Assembly: GCA_037903475.1 (NCBI GenBank)
Contig: JBAJFG010000643.1
Location: 682,001-746,000 of the forward strand
Origin: Ancylostoma caninum
Taxonomy: Eukaryota; Nematoda; Chromadorea; Rhabditida; Ancylostomatidae
Reading direction: 5' to 3'
DNA: 64,000 nucleotides
Shown: positions 1 through 9,572 of the stretch, piece after piece
How the letters are laid out: each line of letters opens with the position of its first letter
How positions within the stretch are numbered: position 1 is the stretch's first letter
The notes under the pieces: model-generated
Told to the model about the DNA's origin: nothing
The model's input: only the letters and a program-made list of their open reading frames with translations
Database searches by the model: none
Made by a program: the position numbers and the translations under genes

Positions 1-3000
1 GGTTTAAATCCACAAAAAGAGACAAATGGGGCTGAGCAAATCCCCCTATAAGGACACACTCCTCAGGAAGTGCATCCAGCACCACGCGTATTGGCTAAGC
101 AATTATTTAGAGGGCCACTTCGAAAATGTCTGATGACCTCTCCCCATTTGAGAGGAATGAACGATCCATGGTGCTCGGCCGAGTTCAGGTGGCTGGCGCA
201 AAATCTCGTACGCGAATTCATGGGCAACGTGGGCAATCAGAATGTTTTCCCACGCATACCTCACCCCAAAACAGCAAGGACTTCTTTTATGATGGGCAAG
301 GAGGTAGGACAAGAGGAAGGAGTAAGCCAGAGAGGGTGAAGCTGGATTTTGAAGGAGATTTGAGTGTCTTAGGGAGATTGTAGACCAAACGCTAGAAAAA
401 CAAACCGAATCGAACTCATTGGTCGCAAAACAGGAATTTTTTGGAATTTCAAGAAAAATTTGATGAACATCGAGGAAAAAACCTAAGTAATAGCGCTGAC
501 ATTTCAAAAAAGAAAATCTTTTTTCCCTGGATTTTCCATTGCCATCCAGATGGTTATAGAAATGCAAGCAGTGCGGCTGTACAGGCCGAAATTTGAAGAA
601 ATACGAAAAAAAGACGAAATAAACCGGCCATGAATCAGTAACTAGGGAAAAAGGAGCTCACTCAATAATGCCACAAATTATTGACGAATAGAATCAGTTC
701 CTATAGCACTGTCAAGTTATTTACGGCTTATTATTTATTTATTTATTCATTATTTTATTACATTTTATTACATTTCATCATTTATTACACGGGGAGACCA
801 TGTGGGCGGAAAAAATGTAGTTGATGTTATGTGTTTTTTTCCTTTTTCTTGCATAGTTGTAAATGTATGTCAGTCATTTTCCTAGTTGTTCACTGTAGTT
901 GGTAACCTTGGAAAAATTATGAAGAAACAAAAAAAAACAAAAGAAAAGAGGAGAAAAAACAAATAACATACCTTTGTAATGGAGTACAATGAATGAATGG
1001 ATTTTCCACGGATTTAAACAAAAACAAGTTGTCAGAAGCAGGAAGTACAAGATTAATTTTTGCTTTCCTTCTTTTTCGTTTATTTTTTTTACTTATCGTA
1101 CCTCTTCTGGGTATCAAATGATCAGACTAAAAATCTTTCCTGTCTCCAGGAATAAGCCCATTACTGCAGAAAAAGTAGGAAATGAATACGTAATGAGGAA
1201 ATGGCTACGAACTTTAGTGCTTGCACACAGAGAACACTCAGCAAAGAACGTAAAGAAACCCCATATCATATAGCATTTACAGAAATAAATTTTCTGGACA
1301 CGTAGACACCTTGAATAATTGGGTTCTTTGCTTTTTTTCTTTTCCCTGTGATCGTATTTCTCTTGATTGGGTCTAGTGAAACTATCCCGACTCACAGTGG
1401 AAAAAACCCTACACTTCCTTATGAATTTTCCTTGAGGAAAATTTCGCAAACCCCGGGTAAAAGCATATGGCTTCCACATTGATTATTAAATTCCTTAGAA
1501 AAGCTGGTGAGAAGTGTAATCAGTGGCGGTATTCGCAAACAAACAAATCCGAGAAGGTTCTGTTCTTCTCTCTTACTAAAGATGGACGAGTTCCCCACCA
1601 AATGTGGTAAATTTCAGCACTTCTATCACTAATTTCAGATGCTGACTGAGCGAATTCAACCGCACAAGGTATACTTATTGAGAGCAGAGAACTCGTCCAC
1701 TTTAGGAAGATGTTGGCCAATGATCAACCCTGTGAACAGTCTCGAATCCAGGTGCAGGTGTGAGTCTTTTTCGGAACTACAGTTTCCTCAGGACGAGTTT
1801 TCCGGACAAGCCTTCGCGGCCTCGTCACCCCTGCACGGCTCGGTATTCTGGGCATCCCGTGCAAATTTATTTTTTATACCAATTCCGTCGAGGTGTAATG
1901 GATAGGAATCTCGCATTCACGTGCCCCAATACTTCCCGGTTTTGAATTCGCAACCAACGACAGAAAAACGAGGAAATTTTGGGCAATATTGCGTGACAAT
2001 TAAATCAGAAAACCCCCCGACTTCTAACGTCGTGATACACGACGTAAACGTCGTTACAGGCCAATTCTAATCGAATCTGAGACAATTTCGAGGTTTGTAG
2101 ACACATGACCAGACCCAGCCCAGGATAAACAGCGCAATTTCCTGGAAAATGTGGTAGAAAACAGTTTGGTTGTTTTTCCAGCTCACAAAATCCATGCTCC
2201 AGATGATGATGGGGGCATCTTCCCACATGGCCCCATGGATTCTCACATGAGTTTCTTTGAAGCAAGCAGTTTTTGTCATAGGTTTTCTTGCGTAAAAAAT
2301 GCTAGCAAACCACTACTGCCACGTGTTCTTTGAAGATGCGGGCAGCTGTGACAAAAATGTAATGAATAATAAAATAGAAAAGGATAAAAAGAGAGTAAAA
2401 CTAGTGAATAAGTCAATTTTGGGGAGTTTACTGAATATTTGATGAAGTACTAGCAAACAGCCCCCGCTTACACAGCGCCACATTACTAGAATTTCAAATT
2501 ACATTCAAAAACCTTAATATTTACCTTATGCAGATAGAAAATTAAATAGGACAATAAAAAAATAATGCCGAAAAAATTAATTTAATATTTGGGTAAAAAG
2601 AAGTGTCCAACCGAACTGTTTAGACTTCTTCTGGAATTCATAACAGGAGGTTAAAACAGTCAGGCCCGGAAGACCCATCCAGGGTTAAAGTCCTCGAAAA
2701 AAGAAAACATGTGATCTGCCTGAGATCCAAGATTTTTCTAAAGAAAATCTCGATGAGCTACCAAGCGAGTTAAATACGAAAATTTCAAGTTATGTCCACG
2801 AAATGTTCTCAGCAGAGGTAAATTTTCATCAGAAATCTAAAAAATTTACTCTCAGAGTAGTGGTTGGTCCCATACCTCTAAAAGATCTACTAGGGAGAAA
2901 TAGCAGAGTAGCGGTAGGGCTAAACCCCACGCTAAACCTGGAATTGATCCAAAGGGTCTTACGTCGATGACAATTCAAAGATAAAAAAAACAAAAAAAAT

Positions 3001-3493
3001 GAAATGGAACGTCGAAACTGTTGCAGTTTCTGAGCTAGAATTCCTTTTTTCCAGAGATACATTGGCGCGTATCGGATTTATTTTATTTTTGAGGTTAATA
3101 AATTGATCAAACTGGAACAACTGCGGAGAGGCCACCCATTTTCTCCCTAGAATGGACGAGTTGTCCAGGTAAACATGGGTATACTCCGTTTAAGATGGAA
3201 AGTTCGGTGAGTATTTATTTATTTACATGCACATGAATGCGCTATAGAATGATTGATTATGAACAAATATTAGTTATAAACTCTTCTGTTCGAAAAACCC
3301 CTTCAATCCAGGAAATTGTACAGCTGAAAACCATTTCGGAAACGTTCGTGGATCTCTTTAATGGCTTCTTCTCCCCATTTTTATTATTTTTTTTTGCTTT
3401 GCATGCCGATTTCTGGCAAATTTCTGGCATTTCTGGCATTTTTTACCTGGAGGAATATTTTAAGACATCAAAGAATGCACTAAAACCACTCAC
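1..3493. other. large receptor intron (partial); no other exon seen
   Basis: This lies downstream of the receptor donor at 3493 and should be intron on the minus strand. No segment resembling TM3 of an aminergic receptor (D-R-Y box) was found. It has an ATTT/TTTA-rich stretch at 727-790 and GGACGAGTT motifs near 1572, 1695, 1790 and 3155. Apparent open frames are short and of biased composition. Confidence 0.5.
1886..1960 (+). other. possible tRNA-derived fragment
   Basis: The stretch GGTGTAATGGATAGGAATC resembles a tRNA D-arm (box A). About 30 nt on, CGGTTTTGAATTCG is a poor match to the T-arm (box B consensus GGTTCGAATCC). The anticodon and acceptor stems do not pair well. At best it is a decayed tRNA or a tRNA-derived SINE head. 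Confidence 0.2.
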
Positions 3494-3757
3494 ATGAACA
3501 TAAACCGCGTACGGCATGACGAACAAGGCGACAAGAAGATCAGCAACTGCTAGGCCAAGAATCAGAAAATTAATCGCTGTTTGTAGGGCTCGATACCGCA
3601 GCACGGATATGATGACGAGCAGATTGCCGAGGATGGTGACCATCGGGATCAGAATCAGCAGCAGACCAGCGTATTTGATTGGCGGTCGTGTACTGGACGG
3701 CCAAGAGGTGTCGTTCGGGACTACCGGCGGCGGCCATGACCCGTTTGGGTCCATCGC
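3494..3757 (-). CDS. D2-like dopamine receptor (class A GPCR), first coding exon
   Basis: Encodes the first 87 residues of an aminergic G-protein-coupled receptor of the plasma membrane. ATG is at 3754-3752. Residues 1-26 are an extracellular N-terminus with two N-glycosylation sequons (N4-G-S, N14-D-T). TM1 is about residues 27-51 and has the class A GN motif (LGNLLVI). TM2 is about 60-84 and contains NFLILGLAVADLLVALFVMP, with the conserved Asp and a proline. This TM2 is very close to vertebrate and nematode D2-like receptors, which couple to Gi/o and bind dopamine. The exon is bounded by a consensus acceptor (CTATTCCAG, ending 3758) and a donor GTGAGT starting at 3493, and it ends in phase 0 after V-Y-V-H. 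TM3 onward is not seen in 1-3493, so the next intron runs off the left edge. The ATG lies 3 nt after the acceptor, as is usual at SL trans-splice sites. The orthologue could be dop-2 or dop-3; a related amine receptor is less likely. Confidence 0.9.
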
Positions 3758-3775
3758 CTGGAATAGAGAAAATTC
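3758..3775 (-). promoter_or_regulatory. splice or spliced-leader acceptor 3 nt before the receptor ATG
   Basis: The minus strand reads TGAATTTTCTCTATTCCAG followed by GCG ATG. This is a pyrimidine-rich nematode acceptor. With only 3 nt between acceptor and ATG, either SL1 trans-splicing or a 5' non-coding exon upstream would fit. The sequence cannot separate the two. Confidence 0.55.
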
Positions 3776-4654
3776 AGTTACCAGGAAGAATGTCTTTAGA
3801 AAAAAGGCAATGCGAACGACGACAACGAAGACAAACGGAGCGAGTAATGAGGGAAAATGGAAGGACAAACAATGCTATGGAAAATTCTCGAGATCTCACT
3901 AGTGTGTCCGCGCACAATGCGCACCCTGCCACGACAAAGCCAGTTCAAATATTTGAATATACAACGTAAAGGGCGATAGATGCAGTGAATTATCACATTT
4001 TCACAGCCACTCAATAAAAAATTCTTTTTCAGGCTCTGCATAGTGTTCAGCATTAAACATGAAACAAGTATAAACCCCCTTACCCACCTTACCCACCGCC
4101 TTCAACACCTGGAAACACTGGATCATCATATGGCGTGGGCGAGGGGTGGTGAAGCTCTTGGGAACAACACATAGTGTCGCATTTGAAAATGAAGGACAAA
4201 ATGGGGGAAAAAGAGAAGTGAGAGCCTTGAGAGTTGCAGGAATAGGGAACATACCCCGGATTAAGCATGCAGCTACTAAGCAAACAATAAATTATAGGAA
4301 ATTTAGATACCACGATAATGAACGACCATGGAAAAACATCCTCGACGATGTAAGTGGCTGATAAATTGACAATAAGTTCCACAGGTATCGCATGAAATGA
4401 GAAGTCCATCAAGGTTAACTTGATCTCAAGGTTCCTGGTTAGCGAAACACAACGAAACCTCCGGCACTTTCGATGTAATCAAAGATTTCAGCTGATTGCG
4501 GGATAAAAATCACTTCTTTCCGATGTTAAGGCATGCCTAAGTGGGAGATAGTCGACCTATAATTTAAACTTATCATAATAAGGAAAAGGAAGATCAAGAA
4601 GTAGCTGAATTCACCAACATTTGCGAATGGAGCGACGTGTCGGATAAGGTTTTA
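3776..4654. other. upstream flank of receptor exon, no gene seen
   Basis: This would hold the receptor promoter or a 5' intron. No TATA box, CpG block or convincing exon is visible. Open frames on both strands are short and overlap one another. Confidence 0.4.
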
Positions 4655-4767
4655 GCGCCCTGCGATTGGTCAAATGATATGAACGGCGAGTCAAAAAGCT
4701 CAGTCATAATGTGATTGGTCAGTTCATGCCATCGACCAATCCCAGAGCTCGGAGCTCGGCCACGTCA
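4655..4767. repeat. CCAAT palindrome family, copy 1
   Basis: Contains CTGCGATTGGTCA, then GTGATTGGTCAGTTCATG, then CATCGACCAATCCCAGAGCTC. The inner ATTGGTC/GACCAAT arms around 4712-4740 are inverted, with GAGCTC on the right arm. It resembles seven other copies in the window. Confidence 0.6.
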
Positions 4768-4779
4768 CCCCCCCCCCCC
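4768..4779. repeat. poly-C tract (12 bp)
   Basis: Twelve consecutive C, immediately after the CCAAT palindrome copy. One of nine G/C homopolymers of at least 10 bp in the window. Confidence 0.95.
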
Positions 4780-6059
4780 GCTGGGTACAAAGCCCCACGC
4801 TCGCAGCCGTTCCTTAGACGGCACGAAGTTTTTGTTTGAAATGTGATCTAAGGTTATCGATACTTCTTAAATTCTTAGTTCAGCGAACTTCCTTGTCATG
4901 CTTCGATGTACTAAAGGATAATACATTATGAAGCCCGTATTTTTTTCGTTTTTCGTTGAACTTATGGCCTCAGTTTCATAACTAGTGGGTGCCATAGAAG
5001 CCCTGGGTCATTCGAAGTCACTATGCGTACATGGGGAAGCCATCTTTGAAAGTTGAACTACTGTTTTTTAACATTTGCTCTATTTTTTCACGATCTATGT
5101 ATGGTGTCTTTGAGGGCGTTCTTGGAGGTAACTCACAGAAAACAACACAAGGAACATAAAGGAGTGGAAAAGGGGAAACGAGGCAAAAAAATGAGGGTTG
5201 CTTGGAGAATTATGGAGGATTTCCGGAGAAAAATTGAACAAATTACCTTAAAAGATTGTGGGAAAGCATGAAAGAAATGGGGAAAATCATGGGAAAAATC
5301 CTTGTCCAAAATTATCGCAAAATGAGAACTATTACAAAGCTATAACAAATTCAGCAGAAGATATGTGAGAGCTGTACAGCCGCAGACACCTTGCTGAATA
5401 TCACGACTAAAGTTCAAGAAATAGCTAGATCTCCCCAATTATTCAATAAAAAATTTATACTCTATGGAAATAAAATTATTAAGCAAAACAACATATTTGT
5501 CTCCATATTTCTCTATAGCACTACAATCTACTTGAATTTTTCACATGCGATTTTCTTAAGCTTCCAGGTTTTGCGCTTATGCAATAATACTACATATGTA
5601 CATAGTTCTTACCGTGAACAACGATTAAAATAGCGGAAAACAAAAACAAACATCATGGTGATGCAAAATGGATCCACGGGCAGCAATCGCACGGTTTTGA
5701 AACTGTGCTGCAATTGGAAAATCCACAACAATAGAATTGATTGAGAGCAATGAACAAAACACTATAATGAAGCAAGCCCAGCAAGCCCGAGGTCACATCA
5801 CCTTCAATTTTCTGGATTCACGAAGGATTTTCGGAGGTGCATTCCCTAAATGGGCGTGGTTCTCAAAAAAAAAGCTGTTCTTCGGAGCCTTCACTACACC
5901 CCTTCCCAATGCTGTGTCCGAGTGGTCAAGTAAAAAAAAGAGGGATTTTTTTTTTCGAGAGAAAGGCGCTGATTCTGGATCTGTGGATAACATAACGGCT
6001 TCCTTGGGGAGTTTATAAGTCTCTGTACAAATTAAGGATCGCAGCTGAGAGCATATCCA
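4780..6059. other. gene-free stretch
   Basis: No exon with both splice signals was found. Open frames at 5053-5271 and 5737-6018 have lysine- or phenylalanine-rich composition and no recognisable domain. Confidence 0.4.
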
Positions 6060-6440
6060 GAAACAACCATGGAAGCTTGGCAAGACGGAACTTGACTTTA
6101 AGAGCTGAGAAAGGGAATGAGCCCATGCCAAAAATCAGGGAAAAGCTCATCACAAGTCTAGGCCTAAGCTTGAGAGCTGGGAAAGGTGTGTCCATACCAG
6201 GAAACCTGGGAAAAAGGGCAACCCCAAGCCTGAAAGTTGAAGAGAAGCAAAAAAGGCGGAGAGAGTCTAAGCCTGAACGTAAACCTAAGGGAAAAGAAAG
6301 GGCCTAAGCTTAGGCCAAGTTCTGTAACCTGAGAAAATGCGTAGGCCTAAGCCCAAACGACGAGAAAAAGCCTAAGCTCAGGCCTATTTATAGAAGTTGG
6401 GAAGGAATATGTGTCAGAGCACTCAAGACCTAAGTTTTTC
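6060..6440. repeat. degenerate tandem repeat rich in GCCTAA (telomere-like hexamer)
   Basis: The recurring phrases are GCCTAAGCTTGAGAGCTGGG and AAGCCTGAA, spaced 40-100 bp apart. The hexamer GCCTAA occurs near 6162, 6302, 6345 and 6370, and its complement TTAGGC near 6309. TTAGGC is the nematode telomere unit. Here the hexamers sit inside a longer diverged unit, so this is not a simple telomere array. Confidence 0.6.
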
Positions 6441-6717
6441 AGTACCCAAAGATGATAAGGAAAGGTAATATTTGGCTTTCACAGGCAGGTGAGAAACGAT
6501 GACAAACACTCAAAAACAAGCCTTTTCAAGAAGAAAAGCACACATTTATGGGTGATCAATTGCACGTAACTTCCCGCTCAATTCCTTCTATTCACTGGCT
6601 AAAATTTGCATCCTTACCCCATTGAATTTCAAATTTCACCTTCTTCAGAAGAAAATGGGGAATTTTTCAGACATTGTTTTTGAAAAGTGAGAAGAGCGAG
6701 ACTGACACATTGGTCAC

Positions 6718-7050
6718 AGAACAAATATTAGCTGACTAACGCCTCAAATGTGTGTTTGCCCTAAAAACATGCACGAACCAAGCAATTTCGTCCTCAAAAA
6801 AATTCAATTAGGTCCTGAAAAAAACTTAATGGAACTGTGAGTTTGTTTTTTCCGGGAAAAACCCGAGAAAAAAATGTTTACTCTTACAGCAAAAATTAGC
6901 TGACCAACGCCTCGAATGTGTGCTTGCTCTAGAAACATGTATGAACCAAGCAATTTTGATCTCGAAAAAATTCAATTAGGTCCTGAAAAAATCTTAATAA
7001 TGCTGCGGGTTTTTCGGGAAAATCCAGAAGAAAATTGCTTACTTCTTAAA
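6718..7050. repeat. 168-bp tandem duplication (two copies)
   Basis: The stretch with TTAGCTGACTAACGCCTC at about 6728 recurs at about 6896 as TTAGCTGACCAACGCCTC. The following segments also match, including GAACCAAGCAATTT and TTCAATTAGGTCCTGAAA. The period is 168 bp with modest divergence. Confidence 0.85.
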
Positions 7051-7095
7051 AAAAAAGAGCTCGAATAGTTCTAACAGCGATTTAATCACATGGAT

Positions 7096-7392
7096 TCAGG
7101 CCTGCATAAAATAATTAATACAGATAGTCCATGCAATAATTAAATCTGGAACTAGACCTAAATATCCTTGCCCATGCTCTTCAGTTCTGCACCTGACCTC
7201 AAAGGAAGTGAAGCCCTTCGGTCGCATACCCTGGGCAAATAAGGAAGTGATGGAGGTATCATTTAAGCTCGCAGATCCAAAAGAATACGCTCCAGGCCAC
7301 ATGGCGTCAGCAACCGCATGAGCAGCTGGCCAGGCATTCATCACAGCTGAGTCGTCTATCCGAATGACAACCGTAAAATGACCAGTAAGCAA
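7096..7392 (-). CDS. uncharacterised open frame, 98 codons
   Basis: An ATG-initiated frame of 98 residues with varied, non-repetitive composition (it includes MNAWPAAHAVADAMWPGAYS). That is more protein-like than most frames nearby. No domain is recognised. It may be an exon interrupted by a donor: CCCAGGGTATGC occurs about two thirds of the way through, and ATTTTATGCAG, an acceptor-like string, closes the frame. It may also be chance. Confidence 0.22.
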   Translation of the reverse strand: MLTGHFTVVIRIDDSAVMNAWPAAHAVADAMWPGAYSFGSASLNDTSITSLFAQGMRPKGFTSFEVRCRTEEHGQGYLGLVPDLIIAWTICINYFMQA

Positions 7393-8150
7393 CCCGGCCT
7401 TCTATACATCCACATCCCTGCGGCCAGGATATAGCATAGGCGACGTCGACTGAATTTCTGCGGATTTTTTCCCGCTCCGATCCATTTCACGCTTGAAACA
7501 AAGAGAGCGAGCAGGCAATTTCCGACTGGCAAAAACTGTACGTTGGATAGAATTTCATCCTGAAGAAAAAAAACCACGCGAACAACGCTATGTGATACTG
7601 GAGGATAGGTTGGTAACGTAGAGAATTGGGGAGCTTGGAAGTTGTAGGAGATTTAGTAGAACTAGATAATATGATAGGTATCAAAAATCCTCAGGAGCGG
7701 GGCTAAATAGCCAGCAGGAAGATGATCACTTCGTCACTTGAAGGTACATAGACGAGTATCCCTTGATAAACTGGTGATTTAACTATCCAAAACACATTTT
7801 GTACTCCTTGGCTGGAAGATGTACATTTGGAGTGTCAGCTGTTCACGCATACAATAAACAGCAAGCAATAAACAATAAACAGAAAATTCTAAACCAAAGT
7901 CCACTAGTTCTCAAGTGAAAACTTCCCGCAGTATAGGGAAGGGCGGATGTTCTAGGAAAAATTTATGGATTCCATCAAAAACGTACGGAAAATGAACGTG
8001 TCCTAGACCATAGAGCAAGATGGAGCTAAATAATCTGTTGTAAAACAAGGGAACAGTCAAAAAAAAAAACCCAGCAAATTCAGGAAGTATTGCTCTTCTA
8101 CCCTTGTGAGGAAACAATAACGCGAATGTCAAAATTGAGATTTCCATTAA
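7393..8150. other. gene-free stretch
   Basis: No supported exon or repeat was seen. Open frames are short and phenylalanine/serine-rich. Confidence 0.4.
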
Positions 8151-8244
8151 ATTCATTCATTCCATTCATTCATTCATTCATTCATTCATTCATTCATTCA
8201 TTCATTCATTCATTCATTCATTCATTCATTCATTCATTCATTCA
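8151..8244. repeat. (ATTC)n microsatellite
   Basis: About 94 bp of near-perfect ATTC tetranucleotide with one slip near 8161. Such tracts often mark LINE ends in nematodes, but no LINE coding is seen beside this one. Confidence 0.95.
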
Positions 8245-8946
8245 CCTAGTACGTGATTATTCATGTTGTCAGAACTTTAAATATATTTTGAACGAGGAAA
8301 TGTCAAAAATTCTTACTAAATGTGGAGAATCAGTTCCTAATATTTAAAAATTGTCCGGAATCATCAGTGAGAGAATCCGAGAAGGATGAGGGGAATGCCG
8401 TCAGTTGTGAGCTCCTGTTTATGGGTTCATAAATGGCTTCAGGAGCGTTTTAAAACTTCAGCTGTTCAGGAAATGGACGAGTTTCCCGGGCAAAGCTTCA
8501 GCAATTCCACTCTGTCAAGGTGTATATGCTGCTGCCATTCCGACAACTATGTACACCTACTTTTGTAAGGAATCATAACCACGTTTGAAGAAAATGCAGG
8601 ATTTGTAGTAGTGAAACGTGGCAGGAAATATGTTTAGACCATGAGTATTAACCTAAAGAGGGATTAGGAAGGGGGTAAAATCTAAAGCATCTTCCCTCTC
8701 CTGCCTGGGTGACTCTTCAAAGTTTTAAAAGTACTTGTATGATTAACTCTTCTTCTAAAGAGAGGGAGCAGCGTTATAATTATGTTAGAAGCAAGAACAT
8801 TATCCAAAAGGTAAGTAACAAACAGAATTAGAATGAAAGTAGCATATGGATTAGTCGTAGTGATGGCCTGATTACAATAATTCACAGATTTCCAGGTGAA
8901 TAAACGAAAAACACGCACCGAACCGCTTCTATAAACGGCAAAGGCT
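8245..8946. other. gene-free stretch
   Basis: Nothing supported apart from one AATGGACGAGTTTCCCGG motif near 8471. Confidence 0.4.
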
Positions 8947-8985
8947 GGCCGCCAGCCAGCCAGGCAGCCAGCCAGGCAGCAAGCA
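8947..8985. repeat. (CCAG)n-type microsatellite
   Basis: GCCAGCCAGCCAGGCAGCCA and its continuation form a short imperfect CCAG/CAGG array. Confidence 0.85.
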
Positions 8986-9202
8986 TAAGCGTATGAAAAT
9001 CGTTGATTTCAGGCGTCAACACAGCTCTCGAAATAGTGCTGCTGCTGTGAATTCGTGGAATTATTAACATTTCAGCAGAATGGCGCTTAGCATAGTGTGG
9101 TTCAGTGAGTTGTTGAGTCGGAATCATTCCAGATTCGTGCATATTACGCGCAGAGGACATTCCGACAGCCGTGCACAAACACCGGCCATCATCTACGCAT
9201 TT

Positions 9203-9224
9203 GTATGTATGTGTGTGTGTGTGT
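9203..9224. repeat. (TG)n microsatellite
   Basis: TATGTATGTGTGTGTGTGTG tract, about 22 bp. Confidence 0.9.
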
Positions 9225-9246
9225 ATCGTTGACGATGCTGTGCCAT

Positions 9247-9278
9247 TGCTGCCGCTGCTGCTGCTGCTGCTGCTGCTG
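9247..9278. repeat. (CTG)n trinucleotide repeat
   Basis: About nine CTG units after an interrupted GCTGCCG start. It translates as poly-Ser on the minus strand, inside an open frame with no other support. Confidence 0.9.
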
Positions 9279-9504
9279 AGGTAACGTCGACGAGACAAAT
9301 ATGTAGAGCATAGCAAACAGTAAACATCGATACGAATCGAGTGAGACTGACTCTGGACTATTCCATAGCGTCCAGGATGGTAACGGACATCTGCACAGGG
9401 CAGAATAGCCCTAGGAGGACTCGACGGAAGGCAAAGAAACCCTAGAAAGGAAAAATCCCCTAATAAAATACTACCCTTACAACTTTACAAAAATACTATT
9501 TCAG

Positions 9505-9572
9505 GCTTGGGTAATTAAACCTCATAAAACTTGGGTAACTAAACCTTCCGAGATCTTGGGCAATTAAACCTA
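9505..9572 (+). repeat. 25-bp tandem repeat, three copies
   Basis: CTTGGGTAATTAAACCT starts at about 9505, CTTGGGTAACTAAACCT at about 9530 and CTTGGGCAATTAAACCT at about 9555. The 25-bp spacing is exact, and the spacer of about 8 bp varies. Confidence 0.85.

Noticed and set aside
1886..1960. Functional tRNA gene
   Set aside because: Box A resembles a tRNA but box B is poor and stems do not pair, so it was kept only as a low-confidence fragment.
2067..2279. Second receptor exon (TM3) on the minus strand
   Set aside because: The frame is hydrophobic and Trp-rich but lacks the Asp, Cys and D-R-Y pattern expected of TM3 in aminergic receptors.
8090..8347. Protein with tandem F-I-H-S repeats
   Set aside because: It is the translation of the (ATTC)n microsatellite.
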